Assembly (NCBI RefSeq): GCF_900177515.1
Contig: NZ_FXAK01000007.1
Span: forward strand, 124,001 to 188,000
DNA from: Azospirillum oryzae
Lineage (GTDB): Bacteria; Pseudomonadota; Alphaproteobacteria; Azospirillales; Azospirillaceae
Reading direction: 5' to 3'
DNA length: 64,000 bases
Shown here one piece after another: positions 10,005 to 19,783 of this stretch (the first letter of the stretch is position 1; every line of letters starts with the position of its first letter). The notes under the pieces were generated by a model. The model ran no database searches, had not been told where the DNA came from, and worked only from the letters and a program-made list of their open reading frames with translations. The translations under genes and the position numbers were made by a program.

Positions 10005-10102
10005 CCCGGCCCGCAAGCGGCGGACCAGCATCTTCTAGCCGGCATCTTCGGGCGTCGTCTCTACACCGTCCCCAGCGGACCAATTTTTGGAAACGTTCCA
10101 CC

Positions 10103-10693
10103 ATGCAACTCTCCGTCAAAGGCAAGCAGCTCGATGTGGGCGACGCTCTGCGCACCCATGTGGCCGATAGCCTGAACGCCGTCGTCGGCAAGTACTTCGA
10201 CAAGCCGATCGAGGCGAACGTCGTCCTGACCAAGGACGCGCATCTCTACAAGGCCGACATCCAGGTCCATGTGGGCCGCGGCATCGTCCTGCAGAGTGCC
10301 GGCGACGCCACCGAACCCTACCCGGCCTTCGACATCGCCTGCGAGAAGCTGGCCAAGCGCCTGCGCCGCTACAAGCGCCGCCTGCGCGACCACCACGCCG
10401 CCGAGAACGGCGCCGCCCTGCCGGCCAGCTACCGCGTGCTGGAGGCCGAGGCCGAGGAACACCACGACGAGGTCGAGACGGCCGCCGACGGCGCCGCCAA
10501 CCCGATGGTCGTGGCCGAGATGGAGACGAGCATCGCCACCCTGTCGGTCAGCGAGGCGGTGATGCGCCTGGAACTGGCGCAGGCCCCCGCCCTGATGTTC
10601 CACAACGGTGCGCATGGCCGCCTGAACATGGTCTATCGCCGCGCCGACGGGAACATCGGCTGGGTCGACCCGGCGGAGAAGGCCGGCGCCTGA
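10103..10693 (+). CDS. hpf: Ribosome hibernation promoting factor, long form
   Basis: 196 residues. The N-terminal S30AE/YfiA domain (about residues 1-100) begins MQLSVKGKQLDVGDALRTHV and contains the basic RLRRYKRRLRDH helix that sits in the ribosomal decoding groove. A linker leads to a C-terminal dimerisation domain (about 140-196; MRLELAQAPALMFHNGAHG and NMVYRRADGNIGWVDP) that joins 70S ribosomes into 100S dimers. The presence of this domain marks it as long HPF rather than the short enterobacterial form. Confidence 0.92.
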   Translation: MQLSVKGKQLDVGDALRTHVADSLNAVVGKYFDKPIEANVVLTKDAHLYKADIQVHVGRGIVLQSAGDATEPYPAFDIACEKLAKRLRRYKRRLRDHHAAENGAALPASYRVLEAEAEEHHDEVETAADGAANPMVVAEMETSIATLSVSEAVMRLELAQAPALMFHNGAHGRLNMVYRRADGNIGWVDPAEKAGA

Positions 10694-10727
10694 CGGCGCC
10701 GACCCGTCCCACTGGTCAAGAAGCGTC

Positions 10728-11186
10728 ATGCTCGACCTCATCTCTCCGCACGCCATCCTCCCGAACCTGAAGGCCGGCAACAAGAAGCAGGCCCTGCAGG
10801 AGATGGCGCGCAAAGCGTCCGAGCTGACCGGTCAGCACGAGCGGGCGATCTTCGACGTGCTTCTGGAGCGCGAAAGGCTGGGCACGACCGGCGTGGGCCA
10901 TGGCATCGCCATCCCGCACGGCAAGCTGTCCAGCCTGGACCGCGTCCACGGCGTCTTCGCCCGCCTGGAGCGGCCCATCGATTTCGACGCGATCGATGAG
11001 CAGCCGGTCGATCTGATCTTCCTCCTCCTCGCCCCGGAACAGGCGGGAGCCGACCATCTGAAGGCGCTCGCCCGCGTGTCGCGCCTTCTGCGCGACCAGT
11101 CCATGTGCGAGAAGCTGCGCGGAGCCGAATCCGGCGACGCGATGTACGCGCTCCTGACCCAGCACGAAGCGACCCCGTCCAACTGA
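10728..11186 (+). CDS. ptsN: PTS IIA-like nitrogen regulatory protein PtsN
   Basis: 152 residues of the EIIA-Ntr (fructose/mannitol IIA) fold. The phosphorylatable histidine lies in GVGHGIAIPHGKL near residue 64-68. It receives phosphate from PtsP via NPr and regulates potassium transport, nitrogen and carbon responses. It follows hpf by 34 bases and ends in front of a strong terminator at 11217-11254. Its partner PtsP is encoded 5.1 kb downstream at 16292. Confidence 0.93.
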   Translation: MLDLISPHAILPNLKAGNKKQALQEMARKASELTGQHERAIFDVLLERERLGTTGVGHGIAIPHGKLSSLDRVHGVFARLERPIDFDAIDEQPVDLIFLLLAPEQAGADHLKALARVSRLLRDQSMCEKLRGAESGDAMYALLTQHEATPSN

Positions 11187-11216
11187 CGGGCCGCCGGTGA
11201 GGGGCACGGCATGCCG

Positions 11217-11254
11217 AAAGGGCCGCCGCACGGGATCGTGCGCGGCCCTTTTTC
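11217..11254 (+). terminator. Rho-independent terminator of the rpoN-hpf-ptsN unit
   Basis: The stem AAAGGGCCGCGCACG-type arms (AAAGGGCCGC...GCGGCCCTTT, with an inner CGCAC/GTGCG extension) is followed directly by a T-run. It lies 30 bases past ptsN. Confidence 0.85.
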
Positions 11255-11341
11255 TTTGGCGCTTGAACACCGATTGGAGTGGGGCCGGACCGGGCGGTAT
11301 ACTGGACCGGGCCGACATGACCGACGGGGGCCAACAAGGCC

Positions 11342-11887
11342 ATGGCAGGCGTATCGCGCAAGCCTTGGATTACGCCGCAGGAATACCTCGCTGCCGAGCG
11401 GGTCGCGGAGGTCCGCCACGAATATGTCGACGGCGAGATCTTCGCCGTGGTCGGGGCGAGCCGCCGTCACGCGACCATCGTCGGCAACCTGTTCGTCGCC
11501 CTGCGGCAGGCCGCCCGCGCCCGCGGATGTCATGCCTATGCGAATGATGTGAAGGTCCGGGTCGAGGCGGCGAACGCCTTCTACTACCCCGACCTCGTCG
11601 CGACCTGCGCCGGTGGCGACGACGACCCCGATGTCATCAAGGACCCGGTTCTGGTCGTGGAGGTGCTGTCCGACAGCACCGAAGCCATCGACCGCCGCGA
11701 GAAGCGGACCAACTACCAAAAGATCCCGTCCCTGCGCGAGATCGTCCTCGTCTCGCAGTCCGAACGTCTGGTCGAGGTCTACCGCCGCGACGGCAGCGGC
11801 TGGACCGCCGATGTGGTGCGCGAGGGTCCGGTCATGCTGGCCGCGTTGGACCTCTCTCTGCCGTTGGACGCGGTGCACGAGGACTGA
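11342..11887 (+). CDS. Uma2 family (DUF820) putative restriction-endonuclease-fold protein
   Basis: 181 residues with the DUF820 architecture: a start SRKPWITPQEYLAAERV, then HEYVDGEIFAV, KVRVEAANAFYYPDLVATC (a PD motif) and VLVVEVLSDSTEAIDRREK, the E-x-S-type strand carrying the ExK-like catalytic residues. Members have the PD-(D/E)XK nuclease fold, but most have no proven role. The family is common in mobile parts of cyanobacterial and proteobacterial genomes. It stands alone after the ptsN terminator. Confidence 0.75.
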   Translation: MAGVSRKPWITPQEYLAAERVAEVRHEYVDGEIFAVVGASRRHATIVGNLFVALRQAARARGCHAYANDVKVRVEAANAFYYPDLVATCAGGDDDPDVIKDPVLVVEVLSDSTEAIDRREKRTNYQKIPSLREIVLVSQSERLVEVYRRDGSGWTADVVREGPVMLAALDLSLPLDAVHED

Positions 11888-12080
11888 GAGCGATCACGGG
11901 ACCGCCCGCTGGGCCGGTCTCATGTTAGCCACGCCGCAAGCTGCCCTGCTTGCTGTCTTCACAGGCGAGGCGATAGTTCGTGTGCGTGAGTGACGCCAGC
12001 CCGATCCAAAATGCGGCGAAAAACCACCGATAAGGTTGTTTCCGCTTGAGGGCTCCCCATCTTCATGGCACGTTGGAGAT

Positions 12081-12419
12081 ATGTCGACGAAGCGTAAACC
12101 AACCTACGCCCTGGCTAGCTTTCAGGCAGTGGTTGCCCACGAGATCAAATCGCGGGGCGATAACGGGGTGATTACCGGCAGTGCAATCAAGGGCGCTCGC
12201 TCCATAGGTCTTGGTATTTCCCAGATGGGCAACGTTATTGCTTCACTTACTACGAGCCACTTCAATCACTCTGTGACCACCATCGGCAACAGTAAGGAAT
12301 GGCAGGACGTTTATCACTTCCCATATGAAGACAACCTAACGATCTATATCAAGTTTCGTGCCGACGCTGTGTGCGAGTTCCGCCTACTGTCGTTCAAGGA
12401 AAAGGACGAGGGATCATGA
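12081..12419 (+). CDS. mqsR: MqsR-family toxin (mRNA interferase)
   Basis: 112 residues starting at an ATG preceded by GGAG at the right distance. The sequence keeps the MqsR layout: a KRKPTYALASFQAVV start, LGISQMGNVIASLTTSHF in the middle, then HSVTTIGNSKEWQDVYHF and a C-terminal strand with LLSFKEKDEG. E. coli MqsR cuts mRNA at GCU and has a RelE-like fold; the K, Y/R and catalytic-face residues in the SFKEK region are present. Its TGA overlaps the ATG of mqsA (ATGA). Confidence 0.82.
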   Translation: MSTKRKPTYALASFQAVVAHEIKSRGDNGVITGSAIKGARSIGLGISQMGNVIASLTTSHFNHSVTTIGNSKEWQDVYHFPYEDNLTIYIKFRADAVCEFRLLSFKEKDEGS

Positions 12420-12856
12420 TGATGACCAACACCGACAATGCAAAGCAGAAACCGCATTGCGACTGTGGTGGCGAAATGGTCCGAGATAGCCGGCCTATGG
12501 ATTTCACATATCGCGGCCAGTCAATCACTCTGGATCAACCTGCTTGGTACTGTACCTCGTGCGGAGAAAGCCTGCTGTCTGTCTCAGACGGTCTTGCGAC
12601 GGAGGCGGCATTCATGGACTTCAAGGCCGTTGTCGATGGCTCGTTGCCCGCTGCCGAGGTGAAGCGAATCCGGAAAAAACTGCGGCTGACGCAGGATGAG
12701 GCGGGCAGACGGCTCGGTGGCGGACCCGCTGCTTTCAACAAATACGAAAAGCGTCGAGAAATCCCCTCGCGAGCCATGGCCAATCTGCTCAGGCTTCTGG
12801 ATCGAGATCCGAGCCGGCTGAATGAACTCGCACCCACCGATAAATCGGCGGCGTAA
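12416..12856 (+). CDS. mqsA: MqsA-family zinc-binding antitoxin
   Basis: 146 residues. The N-terminal zinc domain has two Cys pairs (CDCGGE and CTSCGE), as in MqsA, which binds the toxin. The C-terminal HTH-XRE domain (KLRLTQDEAGRRLGGGPAAFNKYEK) binds the operon promoter. The toxin-first order is that of the MqsRA subgroup, the reverse of most toxin-antitoxin operons. A strong bidirectional terminator follows at 12876-12917. Confidence 0.85.
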   Translation: MMMTNTDNAKQKPHCDCGGEMVRDSRPMDFTYRGQSITLDQPAWYCTSCGESLLSVSDGLATEAAFMDFKAVVDGSLPAAEVKRIRKKLRLTQDEAGRRLGGGPAAFNKYEKRREIPSRAMANLLRLLDRDPSRLNELAPTDKSAA

Positions 12857-12875
12857 TTTTGGAGCTTGGCTACGC

Positions 12876-12917
12876 CCAATGGCCGCCGACTCAGTGTCGG
12901 CGGCCATTGGTGTTTTA
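12876..12917. terminator. Bidirectional terminator between mqsA and ubiG
   Basis: Perfect 15-bp arms (CCAATGGCCGCCGAC and its reverse complement) with a TCAGT loop, followed on the + strand by TGTTTTA. It separates the convergent mqsA and ubiG genes. Confidence 0.85.
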
Positions 12918-12948
12918 GACCTGTATGCCGATTCTAACGACTCGCCCC

Positions 12949-13731
12949 TCACCCCCGCTCCGCCCAGCCCATGTAGTTCACGTCCAAGTCCCGCGCGTTC
13001 AGCCGGAACTCGTCGCTCAGCGGGTTGTACGTGATGCCGGTCAGGTCGCGTACGCTCAGCCCGTACGTGCGTACGGCGGCGTTCAGTTCGGACGGGCGCA
13101 GGAACTGGCGCCAGTTGTGGGTGCCGCGCGGCAGCCAGCGCAGGATGTACTCAGCCCCGACGATGGCCAGCGCGAAGGACTTCGGCGTGCGGTTCAGCGT
13201 CGCCAGGAACAGTACGCCGCCGGGGGCCAGCAGGTCGGACAGCGACTTCACGAACAGGTTCACGTCGGCGACATGCTCGATCACCTCCATCGCCAGCACC
13301 ACGTCGAACTTTTCGCCGCTGGCGGCCAGGGCCTCGGCGGTGGTGGCGCGGTAGTCGACGGTCGTGCCGGTCTCGGCGGCGTGGGTGGCGGCGGTCTTGA
13401 TGTTCTTCTCCGACGCATCGACGCCGACCACCTCGGCACCCATCCGCGCGATCGGTTCGGCCAGCAGGCCGCCGCCGCAGCCGATATCGACCACGCGCAG
13501 GCCTGCCAGCGCATTGGGCGCCAGCGGGTCGCGACCCAGCCGCTTGCAGACGCTGTCGCGGATATAGGTCAGGCGCAGCGGGTTCAGCCGGTGCAGCGGC
13601 TTGAACTTTCCGGTCGGATCCCACCATTCGGCGGCGATGGCGGAGAAGCGGGCGACATCCTCCGGATCCACCGTCCCACCAGCCGGGGCGGTTGCGGACG
13701 CGTGCGGGAAGGCGGAGGATGAGGCGGTCAT
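12949..13731 (-). CDS. ubiG: Ubiquinone biosynthesis O-methyltransferase UbiG
   Basis: 260 residues of class I SAM methyltransferase. It carries [22 protein letters not shown] near residue 33, SAM motif [20 protein letters not shown] near 80, [11 protein letters not shown], and post-motif EVIEHVADV. It methylates the 2-polyprenyl-6-hydroxyphenol and 3-demethylubiquinol hydroxyls in coenzyme Q synthesis. The ATG at 13731 is divergent from lysC, with 183 bases between the two starts. Confidence 0.93.
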   Translation of the reverse strand: MTASSSAFPHASATAPAGGTVDPEDVARFSAIAAEWWDPTGKFKPLHRLNPLRLTYIRDSVCKRLGRDPLAPNALAGLRVVDIGCGGGLLAEPIARMGAEVVGVDASEKNIKTAATHAAETGTTVDYRATTAEALAASGEKFDVVLAMEVIEHVADVNLFVKSLSDLLAPGGVLFLATLNRTPKSFALAIVGAEYILRWLPRGTHNWRQFLRPSELNAAVRTYGLSVRDLTGITYNPLSDEFRLNARDLDVNYMGWAERG

Positions 13732-13914
13732 GGTGAAAATCCGTAAACTGTGAGGCGGGACGGGTGCGGGCAACTTGCCTCGCTTCCACCGACGGAGTAT
13801 GGATACGCCGCCCCGCGCCGGCAACGGTGGAGCGGGGGTGCGCTCAGCCGACCCGCATGATCCTGATGGCATGATCCAGATGGCATGACCGGGCGGCCAG
13901 ACATGGTGTGAGGT

Positions 13915-15150
13915 ATGGCGCGGATCGTCCTGAAGTTCGGAGGCACGTCGGTCGGCGACATCGACCGCATCAAGAACGTGGCCCGGAAGGTCGAGCAAGA
14001 GGTGAAGGCGGGGCATCAGGTCGCCGTCGTCGTGTCGGCGATGTCCGGCGTGACCAACCAGCTCGTCAAATACTGCAACGACATCGACAAGCTGCACGAC
14101 GCGCGCGAATATGACGCGGTCGTCGCATCGGGCGAGCAGGTGACCTCCGGTCTCCTGGCCATCGCCCTGCAGTCGCTCGGCATTCCCGCCCGCTCCTGGG
14201 CCGGCTGGCAGGTGCCGATCCGCACCGACGACACGCACGGCAAGGCGCGCATCGTCTCCATCGACACCACCGAGATGGAAAAGTCCCTGCAGACCGGCGA
14301 AGTCGCCGTGGTCGCGGGCTTCCAGGGCGTGTCGGAACAGGGCCGCATCGCCACGCTGGGCCGCGGCGGCTCGGACACCTCGGCGGTGGCGCTGGCGGCG
14401 GCGGTGAAGGCCGACCGCTGCGACATCTACACCGACGTCGACGGCGTCTATACCACCGACCCGCGCATCGTCGCCAAGGCGCGCAAGCTCGACAAGATCA
14501 CCTACGAGGAAATGCTGGAGATGGCCTCGCAGGGGGCCAAGGTGCTTCAGACCCGCTCGGTCGAGATGGCGATGAACCACCGCGTGCGCGTGCAGGTGCT
14601 GTCGAGCTTCGAAGCCGCTGCGGGCAGTTCGCTTCCCGGAACCCTGGTTGTTGACGAGGACGAGATCGTGGAAAAGGAAGTTGTTAGCGGCATCGCCTAC
14701 AGCCGCGACGAGGCGAAGATCACCCTGGTGGGCGTCGCCGACCAGCCGGGCGTCGCCGCCGCCATCTTCGGTCCGCTGACCGACAACGCCGTCAACGTCG
14801 ACATGATCGTCCAGAACGTGTCGGAAGACGGCAAGTCCACCGACATGACCTTCACCGTCGGCAAGGCGGACATCGCCCGCGCCGTGAAGGTGCTGGAGGA
14901 CGCGCAGTCCACCCTGAACTACAAGCGCATCATTTCCGATGCCAACGTGGTCAAGGTGTCGGTCATCGGCGTCGGCATGCGCAGCCATGCCGGCGTCGCC
15001 CAGCGCATGTTCAAGGCGCTGGCCGACAAGGGCATCAACATCCAGGTCATCTCGACCTCGGAGATCAAGATCTCGGTCCTGATCGCCGAGGAGTATGCGG
15101 AGCTGGCGCTGCGCGCCCTGCACACCGCCTACGGCCTGGACGCCGCCTGA
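13915..15150 (+). CDS. lysC: Aspartate kinase
   Basis: 411 residues, monofunctional. The N-terminal amino-acid kinase domain starts with [11 protein letters not shown] and has [18 protein letters not shown] and [13 protein letters not shown] near residues 150-180. Two ACT domains occupy about residues 270-411 ([18 protein letters not shown] and [20 protein letters not shown]), which bind lysine or threonine for feedback control. It catalyses the first step of lysine, methionine and threonine synthesis. The next gene starts 53 bases downstream. Confidence 0.95.
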   Translation: MARIVLKFGGTSVGDIDRIKNVARKVEQEVKAGHQVAVVVSAMSGVTNQLVKYCNDIDKLHDAREYDAVVASGEQVTSGLLAIALQSLGIPARSWAGWQVPIRTDDTHGKARIVSIDTTEMEKSLQTGEVAVVAGFQGVSEQGRIATLGRGGSDTSAVALAAAVKADRCDIYTDVDGVYTTDPRIVAKARKLDKITYEEMLEMASQGAKVLQTRSVEMAMNHRVRVQVLSSFEAAAGSSLPGTLVVDEDEIVEKEVVSGIAYSRDEAKITLVGVADQPGVAAAIFGPLTDNAVNVDMIVQNVSEDGKSTDMTFTVGKADIARAVKVLEDAQSTLNYKRIISDANVVKVSVIGVGMRSHAGVAQRMFKALADKGINIQVISTSEIKISVLIAEEYAELALRALHTAYGLDAA

Positions 15151-15203
15151 GCGCAGGTGGCGACCCGGGTGCCGGGGACCGCAACAGCAGGGGAGGGCCG
15201 GCC

Positions 15204-16289
15204 ATGACCGACGCCACATCATACGCGGCGGCAGCATCGGCCCGGCTCGACCGGCTCTGGCAGCGGGGCCGGGAGTTCCTCGGCACCCGCACCGCCGTGA
15301 TGGGCGGAGCCATGAGCTGGGTGTCCGAACGGCACCTGGTCTCCGCCATTTCCAACGCCGGCGGCTTCGGCGTGCTGGCCTGCGGCTCCATGGCCCCGGA
15401 CCAGCTGGCGGTGGAGATCGCCGGCACCCGGGCGCTGACCGACAAGCCGTTCGGCGTCAACGTCATCAACATGCACCCGGCGCTGGACCAGCTGATCGAC
15501 GTCTGCCGCGAGCAGTGCGTCGGCCATGTGGTCGTCGCCGGCGGCCTGCCGTCCGGCGCCACCCTGCGCCGCATCAAGGACGGCGGGGCCAAGGCGATGG
15601 CCTTCGCGCCGACGCTGACCGCCGGCCGGCGGCTGGCCAAGCACGGCGCCGACGCGCTGGTGATCGAGGGAACCGAGGCCGGCGGCCATATCGGCCCGGT
15701 CTCCACCACCGTTCTCGCCCAGGAAATCCTGCCCGAGCTGCGCGAGGTGCCGGTGTTCGTCGCCGGCGGCATCGGCCGCGGCGAGACGATCCTCTCCTAT
15801 CTGGAACTGGGGGCGGCCGGCGTGCAGGTCGGCACCCGCTTCGTCTGCGCCACCGAATGCGTGGCCCACCCCAACTTCAAGCAGGCCTTCATCCGGGCCT
15901 CCGCGCGCGACGCCCAGCCGTCGGTGCAGATCGACCCGCGCTTTCCCGTCATCCCGGTGCGGGCGCTGGCGAACGAGGCGTCCAAGCGCTTCATGGAATT
16001 CCAGCGCGACGTGATCGCCAGGGTCGATTCCGGCGTCATGAGCCGCGACGAGGGCATGCTGGAGATCGAGCATTTCTGGGCCGGCGCGTTGCGCCGGGCG
16101 GTGATCGAGGGCGACGTGGAGAACGGCTCCCTGATGGCCGGGCAGAGCGTCGGGCTGGTCACCCGCGAACAGCCGGTGGCCGACATCCTGGCCGAATTGA
16201 TCGCCCAGGCCGAATCGGCTCTGGCCCGGCGGGCGATGGATGAGGCATCGTTAGCCAAGATGGCGGAGCCGCCCGTGGGAGCGCTGTAG
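15204..16289 (+). CDS. Nitronate monooxygenase-like flavin-dependent (NPD family) oxidoreductase
   Basis: 361 residues with the TIM-barrel fold of nitronate monooxygenase/2-nitropropane dioxygenase. An N-terminal [26 protein letters not shown] segment and [12 protein letters not shown] plus [31 protein letters not shown] form the FMN phosphate site. The GGH histidine corresponds to the catalytic base of class I enzymes. The substrate is unproven; family members also act as enoyl-ACP reductases or quinone reductases. It lies two bases upstream of ptsP. Confidence 0.82.
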   Translation: MTDATSYAAAASARLDRLWQRGREFLGTRTAVMGGAMSWVSERHLVSAISNAGGFGVLACGSMAPDQLAVEIAGTRALTDKPFGVNVINMHPALDQLIDVCREQCVGHVVVAGGLPSGATLRRIKDGGAKAMAFAPTLTAGRRLAKHGADALVIEGTEAGGHIGPVSTTVLAQEILPELREVPVFVAGGIGRGETILSYLELGAAGVQVGTRFVCATECVAHPNFKQAFIRASARDAQPSVQIDPRFPVIPVRALANEASKRFMEFQRDVIARVDSGVMSRDEGMLEIEHFWAGALRRAVIEGDVENGSLMAGQSVGLVTREQPVADILAELIAQAESALARRAMDEASLAKMAEPPVGAL

Positions 16290-16291
16290 CG

Positions 16292-18610
16292 ATGACCGAC
16301 ACCCTCGACACGGCAACCGGTGGCGGCGGTATGGAGGGGGGAATGGACGTGCGTTTCGACGGCACCTCGTCGCGCCGGCTGCTCGCCCGGCTGCGCGACA
16401 TCATGGCCGGGTCGGGGTCGGGGCAGGACCGGCTGGACAAGATCGTCACGCTGATCGCGGCGGAGATGAAGGCGGACGTCTGCTCCTGCTATGTCATGCG
16501 CGCCGGCGAGGTGCTGGAGCTGTTCTCCACCGAGGGCCTGAACAAGACCGCCGTCCACAACACCCGCCTGCGCGTGGGCGAGGGCATCGTCGGCTACATC
16601 GCCGGCCACGCCCGCCCGGTGGCGCTGGACAACGCGCCCTCCCACCCCAGCTTCGCCTACCGCCCGGAGACGGGCGAGGACCCGTTCCAGTCGCTGGCCG
16701 GCGTTCCGATCCTGCGCGGCAGCAAGGTGCGCGGCGTGCTGGTGATCCAGCACAAGGACCGCCGCCGCTATGTCGAGGAGGAGGTGGAAACCCTCCAGAC
16801 CATCGCCATGGTCGTCGCCGAACTGGTGGCGCAGAGCGAACTGGTCAACCCGGTGGAGGTCACCACCACCGGCGATCCCGTGCTGCTGCCGGCCCGCCTG
16901 TCGGGCACGGCGATGAGCGCCGGGCTGGCCATGGGCCTCGCCGTCATCCACCGGCCGCAGCTGACCGTCCGCCAGATGGTGGCGGAGGATGCCGATGCCG
17001 AGCTGGAGCGCTTCAACACCGCGCTGCAGACCATGCACAGCGCCATCGACGACCTGCTGGAAGCGGCGTCGCTGGCGGGGCTCAGCGAACCGCGCGACAT
17101 CCTGGAGACCTACCGGATGTTCGCCGAGGACCGCGGCTGGCTGTCGCGCATCCGCGAGGCGATCCGCGTCGGCCTGACGGCGGAAGCGGCGGTGCAGCAG
17201 GTGCAGAACGACACCCGCGCCCGCATGAGCCATCTGACCGATCCCTACATCCGGGAACGGTTGATGGATTTTGAGGACCTGACCAACAGGTTGCTGCAAC
17301 ATCTGGCCGGCAAGACCAGCGGCACCGACGGCGCCACCCTGCCGGACGACATGATCCTGGTCGCCCGCTCCATGGGGCCGGCGGAGCTGCTGGATTACGA
17401 CCGTACCCGCCTGCGCGGCCTGCTGCTGGAGGAAGGCTCGCCGGCCAGCCATGTCTGCATCGTCGCCCGCGCGCTGAACATCCCGGTGGTGCAGGCGGCC
17501 GACGCGCTGAACCGAATCGAGCCGCTGGACCAGCTGATCGTCGACGGCGACCATGGGCAGGTGTTCATCCGTCCCGCCGAAGACATCCAGATGGCCTTCG
17601 CCGAGGCGGTGGCGCTGCAGCACCGCAAGGAACAGATGTATGCGGAGATCCGCAAATTCCCGTCGGTGACGCGCGACGGGGTGCCGATCTCCCTGCATCT
17701 GAACTGCGGCCTGCTGATCGACCTGCCGCACCTGACCGCCAGCGGCGCGGAGGGCGTCGGGCTCTACCGCACCGAAATCCCCTTCATGGTCCGCGCCTCC
17801 TACCCCGACGTGAAGGCGCAGACCGACCTCTATTCCCGCATCATGAACGAGGTCGGGGAGAAGCCGATCGTCTTCCGCACGCTGGATGTCGGCGGCGACA
17901 AGATGCTGCCCTACATGACCGGTGGCGAGGAGGAGAACCCGGCCTTGGGCTGGCGTGCCGTGCGCATCGGGCTGGATCATCCGTCGCTGCTGCGCCAGCA
18001 GTTGCGCGCCCTGCTGCAGGCCGCCGCCGGCCGGCCGCTGTCGGTGATGTTCCCGATGATCGCCGAGGTCGCGGAGTTCGACGCCGCCCGCCGCCTGCTG
18101 GAGCTGGAGCTGAAGCGGCTGGCCGCCCAGGGCATCGAGCCGCCGAGCAGCCTGCGCGTCGGCACGATGCTGGAGGTGCCGTCCCTGTTGTGGCAACTCC
18201 CCGCCCTGCTGCCCAAGCTGGATTTCCTGTCGGTCGGCTCCAACGACCTGACCCAGTATCTGTTCGCCGCCGACCGCGGCAACCCGCGCACCTCGACCCG
18301 CTACGACCCGCTGTCGCCGTCGATGCTGTGCGTGCTGCGCCGCCTGGTCGACGAATGCACCCGGCACAAGGTGTCGCTCAGCATCTGCGGCGAGATGGCC
18401 GGCCGGCCGCTCGACGCCATGGCGCTGATCGGCGTCGGCTTCCGCACCCTGTCGATGTCGCCGCCGTCGGTCGGCCCGGTGAAGACGATGCTGCGCTCGC
18501 TCGAGGTCGCGGCGCTGCGCGATTACATGAGCGGGCTCTACACCGGGGCCGACCACAGCCTGCGCGACAAGCTGAAGACCTTCGCCAAGGACCATGGCGT
18601 GATGATCTGA
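16292..18610 (+). CDS. ptsP: Phosphoenolpyruvate-protein phosphotransferase EI-Ntr
   Basis: 772 residues. An N-terminal GAF domain (about residues 30-170), then the EI N-terminal/HPr-binding region, the phosphohistidine domain with EEGSPASHVCIVARAL near residue 390, and the C-terminal PEP-binding barrel with GLYRTEIPFM, FRTLDVGGDK, MFPMIAEVAEF and SVGSNDLTQYLFAADR plus the CGEMAGRP cysteine loop. It starts the PTS-Ntr relay (PtsP to NPr to PtsN), with the GAF domain sensing glutamine in studied cases. A terminator follows at 18651. Confidence 0.95.
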   Translation: MTDTLDTATGGGGMEGGMDVRFDGTSSRRLLARLRDIMAGSGSGQDRLDKIVTLIAAEMKADVCSCYVMRAGEVLELFSTEGLNKTAVHNTRLRVGEGIVGYIAGHARPVALDNAPSHPSFAYRPETGEDPFQSLAGVPILRGSKVRGVLVIQHKDRRRYVEEEVETLQTIAMVVAELVAQSELVNPVEVTTTGDPVLLPARLSGTAMSAGLAMGLAVIHRPQLTVRQMVAEDADAELERFNTALQTMHSAIDDLLEAASLAGLSEPRDILETYRMFAEDRGWLSRIREAIRVGLTAEAAVQQVQNDTRARMSHLTDPYIRERLMDFEDLTNRLLQHLAGKTSGTDGATLPDDMILVARSMGPAELLDYDRTRLRGLLLEEGSPASHVCIVARALNIPVVQAADALNRIEPLDQLIVDGDHGQVFIRPAEDIQMAFAEAVALQHRKEQMYAEIRKFPSVTRDGVPISLHLNCGLLIDLPHLTASGAEGVGLYRTEIPFMVRASYPDVKAQTDLYSRIMNEVGEKPIVFRTLDVGGDKMLPYMTGGEEENPALGWRAVRIGLDHPSLLRQQLRALLQAAAGRPLSVMFPMIAEVAEFDAARRLLELELKRLAAQGIEPPSSLRVGTMLEVPSLLWQLPALLPKLDFLSVGSNDLTQYLFAADRGNPRTSTRYDPLSPSMLCVLRRLVDECTRHKVSLSICGEMAGRPLDAMALIGVGFRTLSMSPPSVGPVKTMLRSLEVAALRDYMSGLYTGADHSLRDKLKTFAKDHGVMI

Positions 18611-18650
18611 CGGGACTGTCGCCCGGGCCACGCGAGCCTGTCGCAAAGTA

Positions 18651-18684
18651 AAAAAGGCGGCGCCGATATGGCGCCGCCTTTTTC
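18651..18684 (+). terminator. Rho-independent terminator of ptsP
   Basis: The arms AAGGCGGCGCC and GGCGCCGCCTT enclose a GATAT loop, with A-runs before and TTT after, so it could work in both directions. Confidence 0.88.
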
Positions 18685-18948
18685 ATGGGCCGCTCCTGCT
18701 GAAAAAGCAGGCAGAGAAATAGAAGGAACAGTCAGAGGGTTGCCGGCGTAATCCATTCGCGCCGCGATCCGATGTGAAGCGAAATTGCGAAAAGCTGTAT
18801 GAGTCCGCGCAAAGTCTGTTAGGCTTTTTCAGAGGATTTACAGCGCGGTCCATGCGCCTTACGTCCATCCTTTCCCCCGATCCCTTGCTGCCGCGGGTCG
18901 ACATCGGCACGCACCGTCACCGGCATGCTTTTTCATCGGAGGGCCTTC
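18685..18948. other. Intergenic region before the transglutaminase-like gene
   Basis: 264 bases with lower GC than the flanks and no gene that I can support. A TTTTTCAGAGGATTTACA stretch near 18826 could include a promoter element, but I see no clear -35/-10 pair. The only feature I rely on is CGGAGG at 18938-18943 before the next start. Confidence 0.35.
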
Positions 18949-19758
18949 ATGCGCATTCGCCTGGGTTATCGGCTGAATTTCAGCTTTCCTGCCCCCACCC
19001 CGATGATTGTGATGCTGAACGTGCATTACACGCGCGTCGGCGATCTGGAGCGGCCCGACCACATCGTCACCAGCGTGCCGGCGCCGATCCAGGGCTATCG
19101 CGACAGCTTCGGCAACTGGTGCAGCCGGCTGGTGGCGCCCGCCGGCGCCGTCACCATCAGCGCCGACAGCATCATCCGCGACAGCGGCGCGCGTGACCCG
19201 GTGGACCACGGCGCCGTACAGCACCGCGTGGACGAGTTGCCGGCCGACACCCTGCTGTTCCTTCTGGGAAGCCGCTATTGCGAGACCGACGTGCTGTCGG
19301 ACGAGGCCTGGCGGCTGTTCGCGGGCACCCCGCCGGGTTGGGCGCGGGTGCAGGCGATCTGCGACTTCGTCCACGGCCACGTGACGTTCGGCTACGAGCA
19401 TTCGCGCCCGACGCGGACCGCAGCCCAGACCTATGCCGAGAAGCGCGGGGTCTGCCGCGACTACGCCCATCTCGCCATCGCCTTCTGCCGCGCCATGAAC
19501 ATCCCCGCGCGCTACTGCACCGGCTACATCAGCGACATCGGCGAGCCGCCGCCCTATGCGCCGATGGATTTCGCCGCCTGGATGGAGGTGTATCTGGGCG
19601 GTCGCTGGCATGTCTTCGACCCGCGGAACAACGCTCCGCGGATCGGGCGTATCCTGATCGCGCAGGGGCGCGACGCCGCCGACGTGCCGCTCACCCACAC
19701 CTTCGGCCCCAACACCCTGACGGAATTCCAGGTCTGGACCGACGAGGTGACCGCCTGA
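18949..19758 (+). CDS. Transglutaminase-like cysteine peptidase-fold protein
   Basis: 269 residues. The transglutaminase core has the catalytic cysteine in KRGVCRDYAHLAIAFCR near residue 170, the histidine/aspartate pair in FAAWMEVYLGGRWHVFDPRNN near residue 215-230, and an N-terminal beta-sandwich. The family includes bacterial proteases and amidases of unknown target; some sit in circularly linked gene clusters with alpha-E proteins, none of which is here. I chose the ATG at 18949 because CGGAGG lies five to six bases upstream; an in-frame ATG lies 24 bases earlier. Confidence 0.82.
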   Translation: MRIRLGYRLNFSFPAPTPMIVMLNVHYTRVGDLERPDHIVTSVPAPIQGYRDSFGNWCSRLVAPAGAVTISADSIIRDSGARDPVDHGAVQHRVDELPADTLLFLLGSRYCETDVLSDEAWRLFAGTPPGWARVQAICDFVHGHVTFGYEHSRPTRTAAQTYAEKRGVCRDYAHLAIAFCRAMNIPARYCTGYISDIGEPPPYAPMDFAAWMEVYLGGRWHVFDPRNNAPRIGRILIAQGRDAADVPLTHTFGPNTLTEFQVWTDEVTA

Positions 19759-19783
19759 TCCGCGCCCGCCCTTCCGGTTATGC

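Noticed and set aside
13908..14114. Short + strand frame overlapping the lysC start
   Set aside because: A frame-shifted shadow of the aspartokinase gene.
15797..18646. Open minus-strand frame of 949 codons opposite ptsP and the flavin enzyme gene
   Set aside because: An antisense artefact of high GC at third codon positions; the + strand genes carry complete family motifs.
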